Below are positions 9,138-19,383 of a stretch of 64,000 bases of DNA, in pieces. The translations under genes were made by a program, and so were the position numbers. The stretch's first letter is position 1. The number at the start of each line of letters is the position of its first letter. The notes under the pieces are model-generated. The model had not been told where the DNA came from, searched no databases, and saw only the letters and a list, made by a program, of their open reading frames with translations. The DNA is taken from NCBI GenBank assembly GCA_017694845.1, contig JADIMI010000014.1:1-64000 (forward strand), given 5' to 3'. This stretch comes from Candidatus Cryptobacteroides intestinavium (GTDB lineage Bacteria > Bacteroidota > Bacteroidia > Bacteroidales > UBA932).

Positions 9138-9726
9138 TCATTCGTCCTTTAATCTTGTTCTGGAGCCATGCCCTTGCCCGGCTCAGCTGTGTCCTTGATG
9201 TCACTTCCGTTATGTCCAGCATCTCCGCTATCTCTTTGTGGGTATAGCCTTCAATCACATAGAGGTTGAACACAGTCCTGAATCCGGCAGGAAGTGATGT
9301 CACAAGTTTCATCAGTTCCTTGTAGCCTACATCCTGTATCTGTGAGGTAGATTCCGATGTCAGGTTGCGCGCGTTCTCAAGGTCATCGCTCATTTTCAGG
9401 GCATCCTTCTTCCTCAGATACATAAGTGCCGTATTGACAAAGATCCTTCGTGCCCAGCCTTCAAAGGAGCCCTCTCCCTTGTAGCTGTCAAGTCTGGAGA
9501 ACAGCGTGACAAAACCATCCTGAAGAAGATCCTCTGCAACAGTCCTGTCTCCAGCATAACGGATACATACGGGGAACATTTTCGGCGCCAGCTGGTCATA
9601 CAAGGCCTTCTGGGCTACCCTGTCCCCTTTTCTGCACAGGCGTATCAGTTTCTGTTCCGTAGTCTCTTCCACGTCATTCAATGGTTCTGTTCTCCAGCCT
9701 ATGCGACACAAAGATGCAGCCATCAT
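9130..9726 (-). CDS. ECF-type RNA polymerase sigma factor
   Basis: EQKLIRLCRKGDRVAQKALYDQLAPKMFPVCIRYAGDRTVAEDLLQDGFVTLFSRLDSYKGEGSFEGWARRIFVNTALMYLRK (sigma2) and GYTHKEIAEMLDITEVTSRTQLSRARAWLQ (sigma4). The start codon may be internal. Confidence 0.93.
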   Translation of the reverse strand: MMAASLCRIGWRTEPLNDVEETTEQKLIRLCRKGDRVAQKALYDQLAPKMFPVCIRYAGDRTVAEDLLQDGFVTLFSRLDSYKGEGSFEGWARRIFVNTALMYLRKKDALKMSDDLENARNLTSESTSQIQDVGYKELMKLVTSLPAGFRTVFNLYVIEGYTHKEIAEMLDITEVTSRTQLSRARAWLQNKIKGRMNV

Positions 9727-9798
9727 ATATTTTGTTGCACGGGCAATGAATTTTCCGTTCCGGAAAAGTCAGAATTGCAAAAATAAGTAATTTTATAC

Positions 9799-9806
9799 TA
9801 TTTTTG
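9799..9806 (+). promoter_or_regulatory. Bacteroidales-type -7 box (TATTTTTG) with upstream TTG
   Basis: TAnnTTTG match with TTG about 21 nt upstream, 22 nt before the ATG of the TPR gene. Confidence 0.45.
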
Positions 9807-9828
9807 CATAGTTTCCCGTGGAGGTTAT

Positions 9829-11556
9829 ATGAAGAATACATTCCTTATATATATTGTGTGTGCTGTCCTTCCCCTGCTGGCCGTGCAGCGCTCCGGTGCC
9901 CAGTCTTTCAAGGCTGAAAGGGCGCTGGAGAACCAGATCATTGATGCCGTCTCGGATTTTGATGCAGGAAGATACGCAGAGGCGAAGGAGAGGCTTGAGA
10001 CCCTTGTGGCTGTGGATCCGGATAATGATGCCGCTTACTACTATCTCGGAATGACTGCGCTTATGCAGAATGATCTGGAATTGGCCGAGACCGGGTTCGA
10101 GACGGCCGTGCAGCTGGATTCTTCCAATTTCTGGTACCGTCACCGGCTGGCCGGGGTATACGCGATGACTGACAGGAAAGAGCTGACGGTCGAGATATAC
10201 AACGGACTGCTGAAGGATTTTCCCAAGAAGAGCGATCTGTATTATTCCCTGATAGAACTGTATCTGTCGATGGGGCGGATGGAGGATGCGCTATCCACGC
10301 TTGACCAGATTGATACGGTATTCGGCAGAAGCGATGTCTCTGTAATGACCCGGTTCGACATTCTACGCAGGCTCGGACGGATGGAGGAGGCGTATCAGGT
10401 GCTGGAGGCTTACAACAGGGAGTATTCCTCCCCTCAGGTGCTGGCTATGCTGGGGGATTACAGGATGTCAATGTATGAGGATTCCACTGCGCTTACCTAC
10501 TATGATGAGGCCCTGGACATAGCTCCGGACTATGCTCCTGCACTTCTGGGAAAGGCGGAGGTGTTCCGGATCACGAGACGCTACGAAGACTACTTCAGGA
10601 CTATAGATGTTTTCATAAAGGACAAGGATATCCCGGCGGAGGACAAATGCGACTATCTGAAGGCTCTTGTCCAGCATTCCGACCCGAACTTCCTTACAAG
10701 GTTCCAGCCGAGCCTGGATTCGGTCATGACCTCCTTCCGGTCTGTGCATCCTGGCGACAGCCTGGTGACCGCCCTTGCCGGAATATACTATTACGGGACA
10801 GGAAGGATGGACAAGGCGAAGGACTGCTTCAGGGAGAATGTGGAACAGTGGCCGGAGAGTCTCGGGGCGGCCGCCAATTATGCGGAGGCGTTGATGTATA
10901 TGGGAGAATGGGAGGAGCTGTCGGCATATACGAAGGATGCGTACGGAAGATTCCCGGATGAGCTGGCCTTTCTGGAGATGTCGACCCTGGCGGACTACAA
11001 CCTCAAGGCGTATGATGATGTAATTGCTACGTGCAGCCGTATAATCTCCGTCGCTCCTGACGACAGCGCGAGAGTGCTCACGGCCTATACGACGCTCGGG
11101 GACATATACTATCATCTCGGAGAGAAGGCAAAGGCCTACAGGTCGTATGATGAAGCGCTGAAGGTCAATCCGGAATATCTGACTGTGCTCAATAACTATG
11201 CATATTTCCTCAGCCTGGATGGCAGGAAGTTGAAGAAGGCATATTCCATGAGCAGGATAACGGTTGAAAAGGAGCCGGACAATGCCACCTATCTTGACAC
11301 CTTCGGTTGGATTCTGTATCTGCAGGGCAGATCAGAGGAGGCGAAACCGTATTTCAAGCATGCAATGCTGTACGGGGGCAAGGAAAGTGCGGTGACGATG
11401 GACCATTATGCCGAGGTGCTTTTCGACCTCAAGGAATACAGTCTGGCTTTCGTCTACTGGAACCAGGCGCTTGCAAAGGATACGGAAGGGGAGATACCGG
11501 GTCTGGAGGAGAAGATCAGACAGCGTAAGGCCGAGATGAACAGAGACAGGAAATGA
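9829..11556 (+). CDS. TPR-repeat protein
   Basis: Signal peptide then repeated TPR-like motifs (DAAYYYLGMTALMQNDLELAETGFETAVQLDS; TTLGDIYYHLGEKAKAYRSYDEALKVNPE). Confidence 0.9.
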   Translation: MKNTFLIYIVCAVLPLLAVQRSGAQSFKAERALENQIIDAVSDFDAGRYAEAKERLETLVAVDPDNDAAYYYLGMTALMQNDLELAETGFETAVQLDSSNFWYRHRLAGVYAMTDRKELTVEIYNGLLKDFPKKSDLYYSLIELYLSMGRMEDALSTLDQIDTVFGRSDVSVMTRFDILRRLGRMEEAYQVLEAYNREYSSPQVLAMLGDYRMSMYEDSTALTYYDEALDIAPDYAPALLGKAEVFRITRRYEDYFRTIDVFIKDKDIPAEDKCDYLKALVQHSDPNFLTRFQPSLDSVMTSFRSVHPGDSLVTALAGIYYYGTGRMDKAKDCFRENVEQWPESLGAAANYAEALMYMGEWEELSAYTKDAYGRFPDELAFLEMSTLADYNLKAYDDVIATCSRIISVAPDDSARVLTAYTTLGDIYYHLGEKAKAYRSYDEALKVNPEYLTVLNNYAYFLSLDGRKLKKAYSMSRITVEKEPDNATYLDTFGWILYLQGRSEEAKPYFKHAMLYGGKESAVTMDHYAEVLFDLKEYSLAFVYWNQALAKDTEGEIPGLEEKIRQRKAEMNRDRK

Positions 11557-12737
11557 TGGGACATCTGTACAGGATATTGCTGCCGGCCATATTGGCGGTA
11601 GCTGCGGCGGTGAGTATGTCGGCTCAGGATATCGACCGGCATATGGAGAGCAAGGCGAGGCTCGAGAAGGAGATAGAGATTCTCGACAGACAGCTTGCGG
11701 ACAATGCAGACAGGTCGCGGGATGCTCTTTCCCGGCTGACCCTTATCAGGAAGAAGGTCTCCAACAGAAAGGCTCTGGTCGCCGAGAGTGACCGTCAGAT
11801 AAGGCTCTATTCAGATGAGATATATTCCGCACAGCGGAAGATAAACAGACTGCAGGCAAGGGAGGATACGCTGACGGAGTATTATGCCAGGCTCGTGAAG
11901 AGCGCATACAGGAACAGGGATGCCAGGATCTGGTATATGTATATCCTTGCCAGTGAAGATCTCGGCCAGGCTTTCAGGCGTTTCAGCTATTTCAGGGAGC
12001 TTTCATCGGAAATGAAGGCCCAGGCCAGGGAGATAAGGGCGTTGCGGGCCGAGCAAGAGGCCGAGAAAGCGAGGCTTCAGGATCTGAAGTCCGCCGCCGA
12101 GAAGGTGAGGGTCCGGAGACAGGCTGATCTGAAGTCGCTGCAGCAGGAGGAGAACCAGTCATCAATGGTCGTGACCCAGCTGAAACGCAACCGTACCCGT
12201 TACCAGAAGGAGCTCAATGCAAAAAAGAAACAGGTGGATGCCCTGAACAGGGAGATCAGACGTCTGGTCGAGGAGGCGATGAAGTCGGCTTCGGGCAACA
12301 AGGGTGAGACAGCGGCCATAGACTATCACCTTGCAGAGGAATTCTCTGCCAACAAGGGAAAACTGCCGTGGCCGGCGGAAGGTCCGGTGATCGACCACTT
12401 CGGGCAGCATTATCATCCTGTATTCACGCGGCTGAAGCTCCCTTTCAATAATGGAATGACCATAGCCCTGGCTAAAGGGTCATCTGTGAAGGCGGTCTTT
12501 GATGGGGTCGTGAAGCAGATTGTCGTGATGCCGGGATACAACCAGTGCGTCCTTGTCCAGCACGGAAACTATTTCTCTTTCTACTGCAAGCTCAAGACGA
12601 CATCGGTCAAGGCGGGGGACAAGGTGAAGACAGGACAGACCATAGGGGAGGTCGATACAATAAACGGTGAGACGCAGCTCCATTTCCAGATATGGAAGGA
12701 CCAGACGCCTCAGAATCCGGAGCAATGGCTCAGATGA
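11553..12737 (+). CDS. Murein hydrolase activator EnvC-like / M23 peptidase family
   Basis: Coiled-coil N-terminus followed by LytM-like domain (GPVIDHFGQHYHPVFTRLKLPFNNGMTIALAKGSSVKAVFDGVVKQIVVMPGYNQCVLVQHGNYFSFYCKL). Confidence 0.9.
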   Translation: MMGHLYRILLPAILAVAAAVSMSAQDIDRHMESKARLEKEIEILDRQLADNADRSRDALSRLTLIRKKVSNRKALVAESDRQIRLYSDEIYSAQRKINRLQAREDTLTEYYARLVKSAYRNRDARIWYMYILASEDLGQAFRRFSYFRELSSEMKAQAREIRALRAEQEAEKARLQDLKSAAEKVRVRRQADLKSLQQEENQSSMVVTQLKRNRTRYQKELNAKKKQVDALNREIRRLVEEAMKSASGNKGETAAIDYHLAEEFSANKGKLPWPAEGPVIDHFGQHYHPVFTRLKLPFNNGMTIALAKGSSVKAVFDGVVKQIVVMPGYNQCVLVQHGNYFSFYCKLKTTSVKAGDKVKTGQTIGEVDTINGETQLHFQIWKDQTPQNPEQWLR

Positions 12738-12775
12738 CGGGCGCTGCTGCGGAATCAGAAACATTCGGAAAGACT

Positions 12776-14275
12776 ATGACAAAAAAGACAATATTCATTA
12801 CCGGAGCCACAGGGAATATGGGATGGGCCGGTTTTCAGGAACTGCTTGCGAAGAAGGACAGGTTTACAATAAGGCTTCTTGCCCGTCCGAGTTCCAGAAA
12901 CAGGAAGAAACTCGCTCCATACGTAAGTGACCCGGATATCGAGATAGTATGGGGAGACCTGACATCGTATCCGGATGTCCTGGCCGGTGTAAGCGGTGCG
13001 GATTATGTGCTTCACGTAGGCGGGATGGTGTCGCCTGCAGCCGACTATTTTCCCGAGAAGACGCTTGAAGTGAATACGGCTGCAGCATCGAACGTAGTCA
13101 AGGCGGTTCTTGCCCAGCCGGATGCCGATAATATAAAGGTGGTCTATATCGGGTCGGTCGCCCAGTGCGGTGACAGGATGTATCCTGTCCACTGGGGCAG
13201 GACCGGTGATCCAGTCTATGCCAGCCGCTATGACAAGTATTCCGTGTCGAAATGCCTGGCAGAGAAAATAATAGTGGATTCAGGCATAAAGAAGTGGGTG
13301 TCTCTCCGGCAGACGGGCATCCTGTACCCCGGTATACTCAAGGTGCTGAATCCTACTGCTTTCCACGTTCCTATAAAGGGGGTGCTTGAATGGGCTACGG
13401 TGGAAGATTCCGGCAGGCTGCTGGCAAATGTGGTGGAAGACTGGGTGCCTGAGGAATTCTGGAACAGGTTCTACAATATAAGCAGCGGGGAACAGTACAG
13501 GATGACGAACTATGAGTTCGAGTCACGGCTTCTCAAGGCGCTGGGGCTGCCGGCCCCGGAAAAGGTGTTCGAGCCGCAGTGGTTTGCCACCAGGAATTTC
13601 CACGGAATGTGGTATACGGATGCTGATGTACTTGAGGGCTATCTCCATTTCAGGCAGAATATACCTGTGGATGAATATTTCAATGGAATGAAGAAACGCC
13701 TCCCGTGGTACTACAGTCTTGCGTTCCTTGCACCTGCCTTTGCTGTCAGGCTGTTTATGAGGCCTTTCGCATACGAGAAGGGTATGGGGACCCAGTGGTG
13801 GATCGGAAACGATCCTGACAAGGTCAGGGCGTACTACGGGTCCATTGAAGACTACCGGTCGATAAAGTCCTGGAAACAGATGTTCCCTCCGCATTGGAAA
13901 AAGAATCTTTCCGAGGCGACTGCGGCAGGGGAGGTAAGGGTGCTGGACCACGGCTATGACACTTCGCGGTCCGTATATTCCCTCTCGGACGAAGAGGTGG
14001 AGGCTGCAGCACAGTTCAGGGGCGGACATTTCATCGGTGAAAGCGGTTCCTCGGGAAAAGGGGCGCCGGTATCGACAGAAACCGCCGGACTCAGGGAACC
14101 AGGCCGGCAGTATGTATGGGAATGCGAGAACGGTCACCGCTTCACGGCATCTCTCGAATATGTCCTGCTTGGCGGCGGCTGGTGCACTGCCTGCCCGATA
14201 GATGAAGTCTCTGACTGCACTACGGCCGGAAACAGGTTCATTTCACAGGTACTAAGGGCACAGTCCCCGGAATAA
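12776..14275 (+). CDS. NAD-dependent epimerase/dehydratase (extended SDR) with C-terminal Cys/His motif
   Basis: MTKKTIFITGATGNMGWAGFQEL and YSVSKCLAEKI Rossmann/YxxxK motifs; C-term WECENGHRFTASLEYVLLGGGWCTACP. ATG 12776 is in frame with ORF 12692..14275. Confidence 0.85.
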   Translation: MTKKTIFITGATGNMGWAGFQELLAKKDRFTIRLLARPSSRNRKKLAPYVSDPDIEIVWGDLTSYPDVLAGVSGADYVLHVGGMVSPAADYFPEKTLEVNTAAASNVVKAVLAQPDADNIKVVYIGSVAQCGDRMYPVHWGRTGDPVYASRYDKYSVSKCLAEKIIVDSGIKKWVSLRQTGILYPGILKVLNPTAFHVPIKGVLEWATVEDSGRLLANVVEDWVPEEFWNRFYNISSGEQYRMTNYEFESRLLKALGLPAPEKVFEPQWFATRNFHGMWYTDADVLEGYLHFRQNIPVDEYFNGMKKRLPWYYSLAFLAPAFAVRLFMRPFAYEKGMGTQWWIGNDPDKVRAYYGSIEDYRSIKSWKQMFPPHWKKNLSEATAAGEVRVLDHGYDTSRSVYSLSDEEVEAAAQFRGGHFIGESGSSGKGAPVSTETAGLREPGRQYVWECENGHRFTASLEYVLLGGGWCTACPIDEVSDCTTAGNRFISQVLRAQSPE

Positions 14276-14747
14276 TGTCCTCCTTCTTTTCCGTCAGATA
14301 GATGATACGCTGGTTGGAACTGCCCCGGAACAGCAGGTCCGTGTCTTTTTCAGCCTCTATGAACGGCCCGTCCACCAGTACATCTATATAAGGCAGCAGC
14401 ATTGACAGGTGAGAGTCGGCAAGGATCTCTTCATAAAGAAACCCTGTCCAGCACCAGATTGTCTTGCCTGTCTCTTCCTTGATCCTCCGGGCGAGTTCAG
14501 TGAAGCCTTCCACCTGATAGAACGGATCGCCTCCGGAAAAAGACACGTTGCAGAATTCATCCGCCTTGATGACTCCCATTATGTCATCGATACTCATTTC
14601 CCTGCCTCCGTTCATATCCCATGACTGTGGGTTATGGCATCCGGGGCAGTGATGCAGGCAGCCTGCACAGTATATAGAAGTACGGAGACCAGGGCCGTCG
14701 GCCATGGTCTCCTCTATAATGTCAAGTACCCTTATGCTGTTTTTCAT
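14238..14747 (-). CDS. nrdG: Anaerobic ribonucleoside-triphosphate reductase activating protein
   Basis: GLRTSIYCAGCLHHCPGCHNPQSWD radical SAM motif; adjacent to nrdD. Confidence 0.93.
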   Translation of the reverse strand: MKNSIRVLDIIEETMADGPGLRTSIYCAGCLHHCPGCHNPQSWDMNGGREMSIDDIMGVIKADEFCNVSFSGGDPFYQVEGFTELARRIKEETGKTIWCWTGFLYEEILADSHLSMLLPYIDVLVDGPFIEAEKDTDLLFRGSSNQRIIYLTEKKEDIIPGTVPLVPVK

Positions 14748-14778
14748 GATATCGGTACAGCATCAATGAATGCCGGTC

Positions 14779-17031
14779 TTATTTGTGTACCACGCGATCC
14801 TTGAGTTCGGCCAGCTTGGCGCTGTTCCACCTGCTGGTGGTACCCACGAGGTAGCCTGTTATTCTCTGCAGCTTGTCGATATTGTGCCCGTGGCATTTAG
14901 GGCATTCGTCCATGTCCGGGTCGGCGCTTTCGTATCCGCAGTCCATACAGCGGTTGCGGTTGTGGTTCACGGAACCGTATCCGATGTCGTACTTGTCCAT
15001 AAGGTCCACAATGGACATAATCGCTTCCGGGTTATGGGTCGCATCCCCATCTATCTCCACGTAGAATATATGCCCGCCTCCGGTAAGTGCGTGGTATGGA
15101 GCCTCGATCTCAGCCTTGTGCTTAGGGGTGCAGTGGAAGTATACAGGGACGTGGTTGGAGTTGGTGTAGTATTCCTTGTCCGTCACACCCGGGATGATAC
15201 CGAATTTCTTGCGGTCCATCTTGGTGAATCTGCCGGCAAGCCCCTCCGCCGGAGTGGCGAGCACGCTGAAGTTGTGCTGGTATTTCTCGGAGAACTCGTT
15301 GGTCTTGTCCCTCATATAGGTGATGATTCTCAGTCCGAGTTCCTGGGCTTCCTGTGATTCACCGTGATGCTTGCCTATGAGGGCTATGAGGGTCTCCGCC
15401 AGTCCGATGAACCCTACTCCGAGAGTGCCCTGGTTGATGACAGGCTCAATAGTGTCGTCCTCCTTCAGTTTCTCGCTCCCGAGCCAGAGAGCGCCCATCA
15501 GCAGAGGGAACTGCTTCTTCATGGCGGTCTTCTGGAAGTTGTATCTCTCGCAGAGCTGTCTGGCGGTGACGTTGAGCGCCCAGTCGAGTTTCTCGAAGAA
15601 CTTGCGGATCCTCTCGTTCCTGTCAGGCTCGTTCATGCATTCGATGGCGAGACGTACAAGATTTATGGTCGTGAACGAGAGGTTGCCCCTTCCGATGGAT
15701 GTCTTCGGCCCGAAACGGTTCTCGAATACCCTTGTGCGGCATCCCATAGTGGCCACCTCGTATTCGTATCTCTTGGGGTCGTCCGCCCTCCACAGCTCGT
15801 GTCTGTTGAACGGTGCATCGAGGTTCAGGAAGTTAGGGAAGAACCTTCTCGCCGATACCTTGCAGGCGAACCTGTAGAGGTCATAGTTCTTGTCCTCCGG
15901 CAGGTAGCTCACACCTCTCTTCTTCTTCCAGATCTGTATAGGGAAGATGGCTGTGGATCCGTTCCCGACACCTTCGTATGTAGTGTTCAGTATCTCCCTG
16001 ATGACACAGCGTCCTTCGGCTGAAGTGTCCGTGCCGTAGTTGATGGAGCTGAACACCACCTGGTTGCCTCCTCTGGAGTGGATGGAGTTCATATTGTGCA
16101 CGAAAGCCTCCATAGACTGGTGCACCCTTCCGACTGTCATGTTCATGGCGTGCTGAAGGGCCCTTTCCTTCCCCTGAAGTCCCAGAAGGTCTCTCTTGAG
16201 ATAGTCATCTACCTGAACCGATTTCAGTTCGGAGTAGTCTTCTCCCGTGATCTCGCTGATCTTGTCTATCTCCTCGCAGAACGCCTTCCTTACGAACGGT
16301 GCCATATAGAAGTCGAATGCAGGTATGGCCTGACCTCCGTGCATCTCGTTCTGCACTGTCTCCATAGAGATACAGCCGAGGATGCTGGCGGTCTCTATCC
16401 TCTTTGCAGGACGTGATTCCCCGTGCCCCGCGAAGAATCCGTTCTTAAGTATCTTGTCGAGAGGATGCTGGACGCATGTCAGGCTCTTTGTCGGGTAATA
16501 GTCCTTGTCGTGGATGTGGATATATCCGTTCTGTACGGCTTCCTTTACTTCCTCTGACAGCAGGCATTCATCCACAAAGGACTTTGTGGATTCCGAGGCG
16601 AACTTCATCATCATCCCTGCCGGGGTGTCCGCGTTCATATTGGCGTTCTCCCTTGTCACATCGGTGGCCTGGGCCTCGATGATCTCCTGGAAGATCTCCC
16701 TTGACTTGGCTGTTCTCGCGAGGTTCCTCTGGTTACGGTATGCAATGTATTTTTTCGCGACTTCCTTTCTCGGGCTGTTCATCAGCTCCATTTCCACACG
16801 GTCCTGGATATCCTCCACGCTCATACTTTCCTGCTCCGTCCTGGATATCCTGGCAGCGATCTCGGCGGCGAGGACAATGTCTTCTCCTGCCTCTGTGACA
16901 TCCATTGCCTTCGTGATGGCATCGATGATCTTCTTCTTGTCGAATTCGACGACTCTTCCGTCGCGCTTGATAACATTCTTTATCATAGTACAGTCTGTGT
17001 TGGCGGTATGTCCGTGTGCCCGTCCGGACAA
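14779..17031 (-). CDS. nrdD: Anaerobic ribonucleoside-triphosphate reductase (start probably 16986)
   Basis: ATP-cone N-term (MIKNVIKRDGRVVEFDKKKI), CMDCGY...CPKCHG zinc motif, glycyl-radical RITGYLVGTTSRWN. Confidence 0.95.
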   Translation of the reverse strand: MSGRAHGHTANTDCTMIKNVIKRDGRVVEFDKKKIIDAITKAMDVTEAGEDIVLAAEIAARISRTEQESMSVEDIQDRVEMELMNSPRKEVAKKYIAYRNQRNLARTAKSREIFQEIIEAQATDVTRENANMNADTPAGMMMKFASESTKSFVDECLLSEEVKEAVQNGYIHIHDKDYYPTKSLTCVQHPLDKILKNGFFAGHGESRPAKRIETASILGCISMETVQNEMHGGQAIPAFDFYMAPFVRKAFCEEIDKISEITGEDYSELKSVQVDDYLKRDLLGLQGKERALQHAMNMTVGRVHQSMEAFVHNMNSIHSRGGNQVVFSSINYGTDTSAEGRCVIREILNTTYEGVGNGSTAIFPIQIWKKKRGVSYLPEDKNYDLYRFACKVSARRFFPNFLNLDAPFNRHELWRADDPKRYEYEVATMGCRTRVFENRFGPKTSIGRGNLSFTTINLVRLAIECMNEPDRNERIRKFFEKLDWALNVTARQLCERYNFQKTAMKKQFPLLMGALWLGSEKLKEDDTIEPVINQGTLGVGFIGLAETLIALIGKHHGESQEAQELGLRIITYMRDKTNEFSEKYQHNFSVLATPAEGLAGRFTKMDRKKFGIIPGVTDKEYYTNSNHVPVYFHCTPKHKAEIEAPYHALTGGGHIFYVEIDGDATHNPEAIMSIVDLMDKYDIGYGSVNHNRNRCMDCGYESADPDMDECPKCHGHNIDKLQRITGYLVGTTSRWNSAKLAELKDRVVHK

Positions 17032-17158
17032 CGGAATACCTGTCTCAAGTTGTGTGAATGATTGTATAACCCGATTGGTCTTTCAACCGGAAGACAAAGG
17101 TATCATTATTTATCTACAGAAGGTGAAGAAATGGTTAAAAGTTATCAACAATCAAGAA

Positions 17159-17192
17159 AAATGCCTGTTAACTGTATAGTTGACAGGCATTT
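17159..17192 (-). terminator. Rho-independent terminator downstream of PPTase gene
   Basis: Minus strand AAATGCCTGTCAACT-ATAC-AGTTAACAGGCATTTTTC: long stem plus T-tract. Confidence 0.7.
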
Positions 17193-17249
17193 ATAAAATA
17201 AAATAAATTTGAAAAGTTCAAATTTGAGAACAATGCTGTTACATTGCGG

Positions 17250-17885
17250 CTATCCTACGACCCATACGAGGACATGACGGTCGAAGACCATATATTCCGG
17301 CTCGAATTCCTCTTCATGCCCATCCTTGTGGATGAATCTCGCCTCGAGCTCTCCTTCTGATCTCGGGGTGAACTTTTCGACCTCGATCTGCTCGGAGAAA
17401 TCGACCCTGTTCTGGGACATCCTCTTGAAGATGGCCTCCTTTGTGCACCAGTATATGGCCAGCTGCTCGTTCTTCCTGTCCTCATCGATGTCATCGATCT
17501 CCTCCTCTGAAAGCGCCTTCTTCTCCACGGATGAGAAATCCCGGTCGAGGGATTCGATATCGATGCCGACATCATCCTCATCATGGGTGATTATGGCCAC
17601 ATATCTGTCTGTGTGGGTGATGCTGATATTGGTGATGCAGTTCTCGAGAAACGGCTTGCCGTTGTCGTGGTGGTTGAGGTACATCTTCTCTTCGAACACC
17701 GTGTTGAGAAGTGCGCGTACTGCAAGCTTCTGCTTGCGCAATGTCTCGTTGCGGATAAGGGATATCTCCTCCATTTCATCCGTAGGCACCGAGCTCAGGT
17801 CTATAAGCTCCTGCTCGGTCTCGGTAATCTGCCATACGGAGATCTCTGCCTTGTTTTCGAGGGTCTTTCTTAGATACAGTCCCAT
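17250..17885 (-). CDS. 4'-phosphopantetheinyl transferase superfamily protein
   Basis: GKPFLENCITNISITHTDRYVAI...VGIDIESLDRDFSSVEKKALSEEE...WCTKEAIFKRM. Confidence 0.88.
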   Translation of the reverse strand: MGLYLRKTLENKAEISVWQITETEQELIDLSSVPTDEMEEISLIRNETLRKQKLAVRALLNTVFEEKMYLNHHDNGKPFLENCITNISITHTDRYVAIITHDEDDVGIDIESLDRDFSSVEKKALSEEEIDDIDEDRKNEQLAIYWCTKEAIFKRMSQNRVDFSEQIEVEKFTPRSEGELEARFIHKDGHEEEFEPEYMVFDRHVLVWVVG

Positions 17886-18188
17886 AGAAAAGTAATTCCT
17901 GTTTTTCCGTGCTTTATGATTCTATCTCACCTGCCCTGCATATATACGACAGACCCGTATGTGCCAGGCTGGCGCATACGATATATCCTTCATCTTCATC
18001 TGAAGCCGAGTCAACGATCAGGAAAATATAGCCCGATAAAGGGTCTTCGGACATCTGGCCGATCAGACGGCCGGAATCAGCCGATATATGACTGGGAGGT
18101 TCCACAAATACAAAATATAAAATTACGGGGACAAAGATACTATAATTTTTCTTATATTTGCGGAGTTTTGGTAAAAGATAAATGTATT

Positions 18189-19184
18189 ATGGACTTTTTG
18201 ACAAATGAAAAGCTTACGATAGTGGGTGCCGCCGGTATGATCGGCTCGAATATGGCACAGACCGCTATGATGATGAGACTTACTCCTAACCTCTGCCTGT
18301 ATGACCCGTATGCAAAGGGACTCGAAGGAGTGGTCGAGGAAATGTTCCATTGCGCATTCGATGGTGCGAACATCACCTATACTACAGATGTCAAGGAGGC
18401 CTACAAAGACGCAAAATACATCATTTCGTCTGGTGGAGCTCCTCGTAAACAGGGAATGACCAGGGAGGACCTGCTGAAAGGCAACTGCGAGATCGCCGAG
18501 CAGCTCGGAAAGGATATCAAGGCTTACTGCCCTGATGTCAAGCACGTTGTCATCATCTTCAACCCTGCCGACCTTACAGGTCTTGTCACCCTTCTCCATT
18601 CAGGCCTGAAGCCTTCACAGGTTACAACTCTTGCAGCCCTCGACTCAACGAGGCTCCAGAGCGCGCTGGCCAAGGAATTCGGTGTCCAGCAGTGCAAGGT
18701 ACAGAACTGCCATACATACGGCGGCCACGGTGAGCAGATGGCTGTATTCGCTTCAAAGGTGACAGTCGATGGCAAGCCGTTCTCCGAACTCCTCGGCAGC
18801 AGGCTCGCCCTTACAAGATGGGAGGAGATCAAGCAGGATGTGATCCAGGGAGGAAAGAAGATCATCGAGCTCCGCGGACGTTCGTCATTCCAGAGCCCTG
18901 CCTATGTATCGGTCGAGATGATGGCAGCTGCAATGGGAGGCAGGAAATTCGAATGGCCGGCAGGATGCTATGTCAATACAGAGAAGTACAGGAATGTAAT
19001 GATGGCTATGCCGACAGTGATCGATGCCACCGGAGTCCACTATGGCGCAGTTGAAGGTACAGAGGAGGAGATGGCTGCCCTCGAGGCTTCATATCAGCAC
19101 CTCTGCAAGATGAGGGATGAGATCATCGACCTCAATATCATTCCTCCTGTATCAGAGTGGAAGTCGCTCAATCCTAATCTGTAG
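18189..19184 (+). CDS. mdh: Malate dehydrogenase
   Basis: MDFLTNEKLTIVGAAGMIGSNMAQTAMMMRLTPNLCLYDP; ORF open from 17916 but the ATG at 18189 fits the LDH/MDH N-terminus. TATATTTG -7 box at 18153-18160. Confidence 0.9.
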   Translation: MDFLTNEKLTIVGAAGMIGSNMAQTAMMMRLTPNLCLYDPYAKGLEGVVEEMFHCAFDGANITYTTDVKEAYKDAKYIISSGGAPRKQGMTREDLLKGNCEIAEQLGKDIKAYCPDVKHVVIIFNPADLTGLVTLLHSGLKPSQVTTLAALDSTRLQSALAKEFGVQQCKVQNCHTYGGHGEQMAVFASKVTVDGKPFSELLGSRLALTRWEEIKQDVIQGGKKIIELRGRSSFQSPAYVSVEMMAAAMGGRKFEWPAGCYVNTEKYRNVMMAMPTVIDATGVHYGAVEGTEEEMAALEASYQHLCKMRDEIIDLNIIPPVSEWKSLNPNL

Positions 19185-19218
19185 GATTCATTTACGGTAA
19201 AGTGATGGACATAATGAT

Positions 19219-19249
19219 GAGGCTGACCTTTCGGGGCAGCCTCTTTTTT
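19219..19249 (+). terminator. Rho-independent terminator after mdh
   Basis: GAGGCTG-ACCTTTCGGGG-CAGCCTC followed by TTTTTT. Confidence 0.85.
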
Positions 19250-19279
19250 ATTGAAAGATATTCGGGATCACCGGATACT

Positions 19280-19349
19280 GTCATCCTGAACGTCTTTTTG
19301 TCATCCTGAGCGTCTTTTTGTCATCCTGAGTGTCAGCGAAGGATCTGGT
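19280..19349. repeat. Tandem ~20-nt TGTCATCCTGA(A/G)CGTCTTTT repeats ending in GTCAGCGAAGGATCTGG
   Basis: Three units TGTCATCCTGAACGTCTTTT / TGTCATCCTGAGCGTCTTTT / TGTCATCCTGAGTGTCAGCG at 20-nt period. Confidence 0.85.
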
Positions 19350-19383
19350 AATTACCTCTATCCATCATCGCTGGCTGCCCTAC

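Noticed and set aside
19280-19349. Short-spaced direct repeats as a CRISPR array
   Set aside because: Units are contiguous ~20-nt tandem copies without unique spacers, and no cas genes are present.
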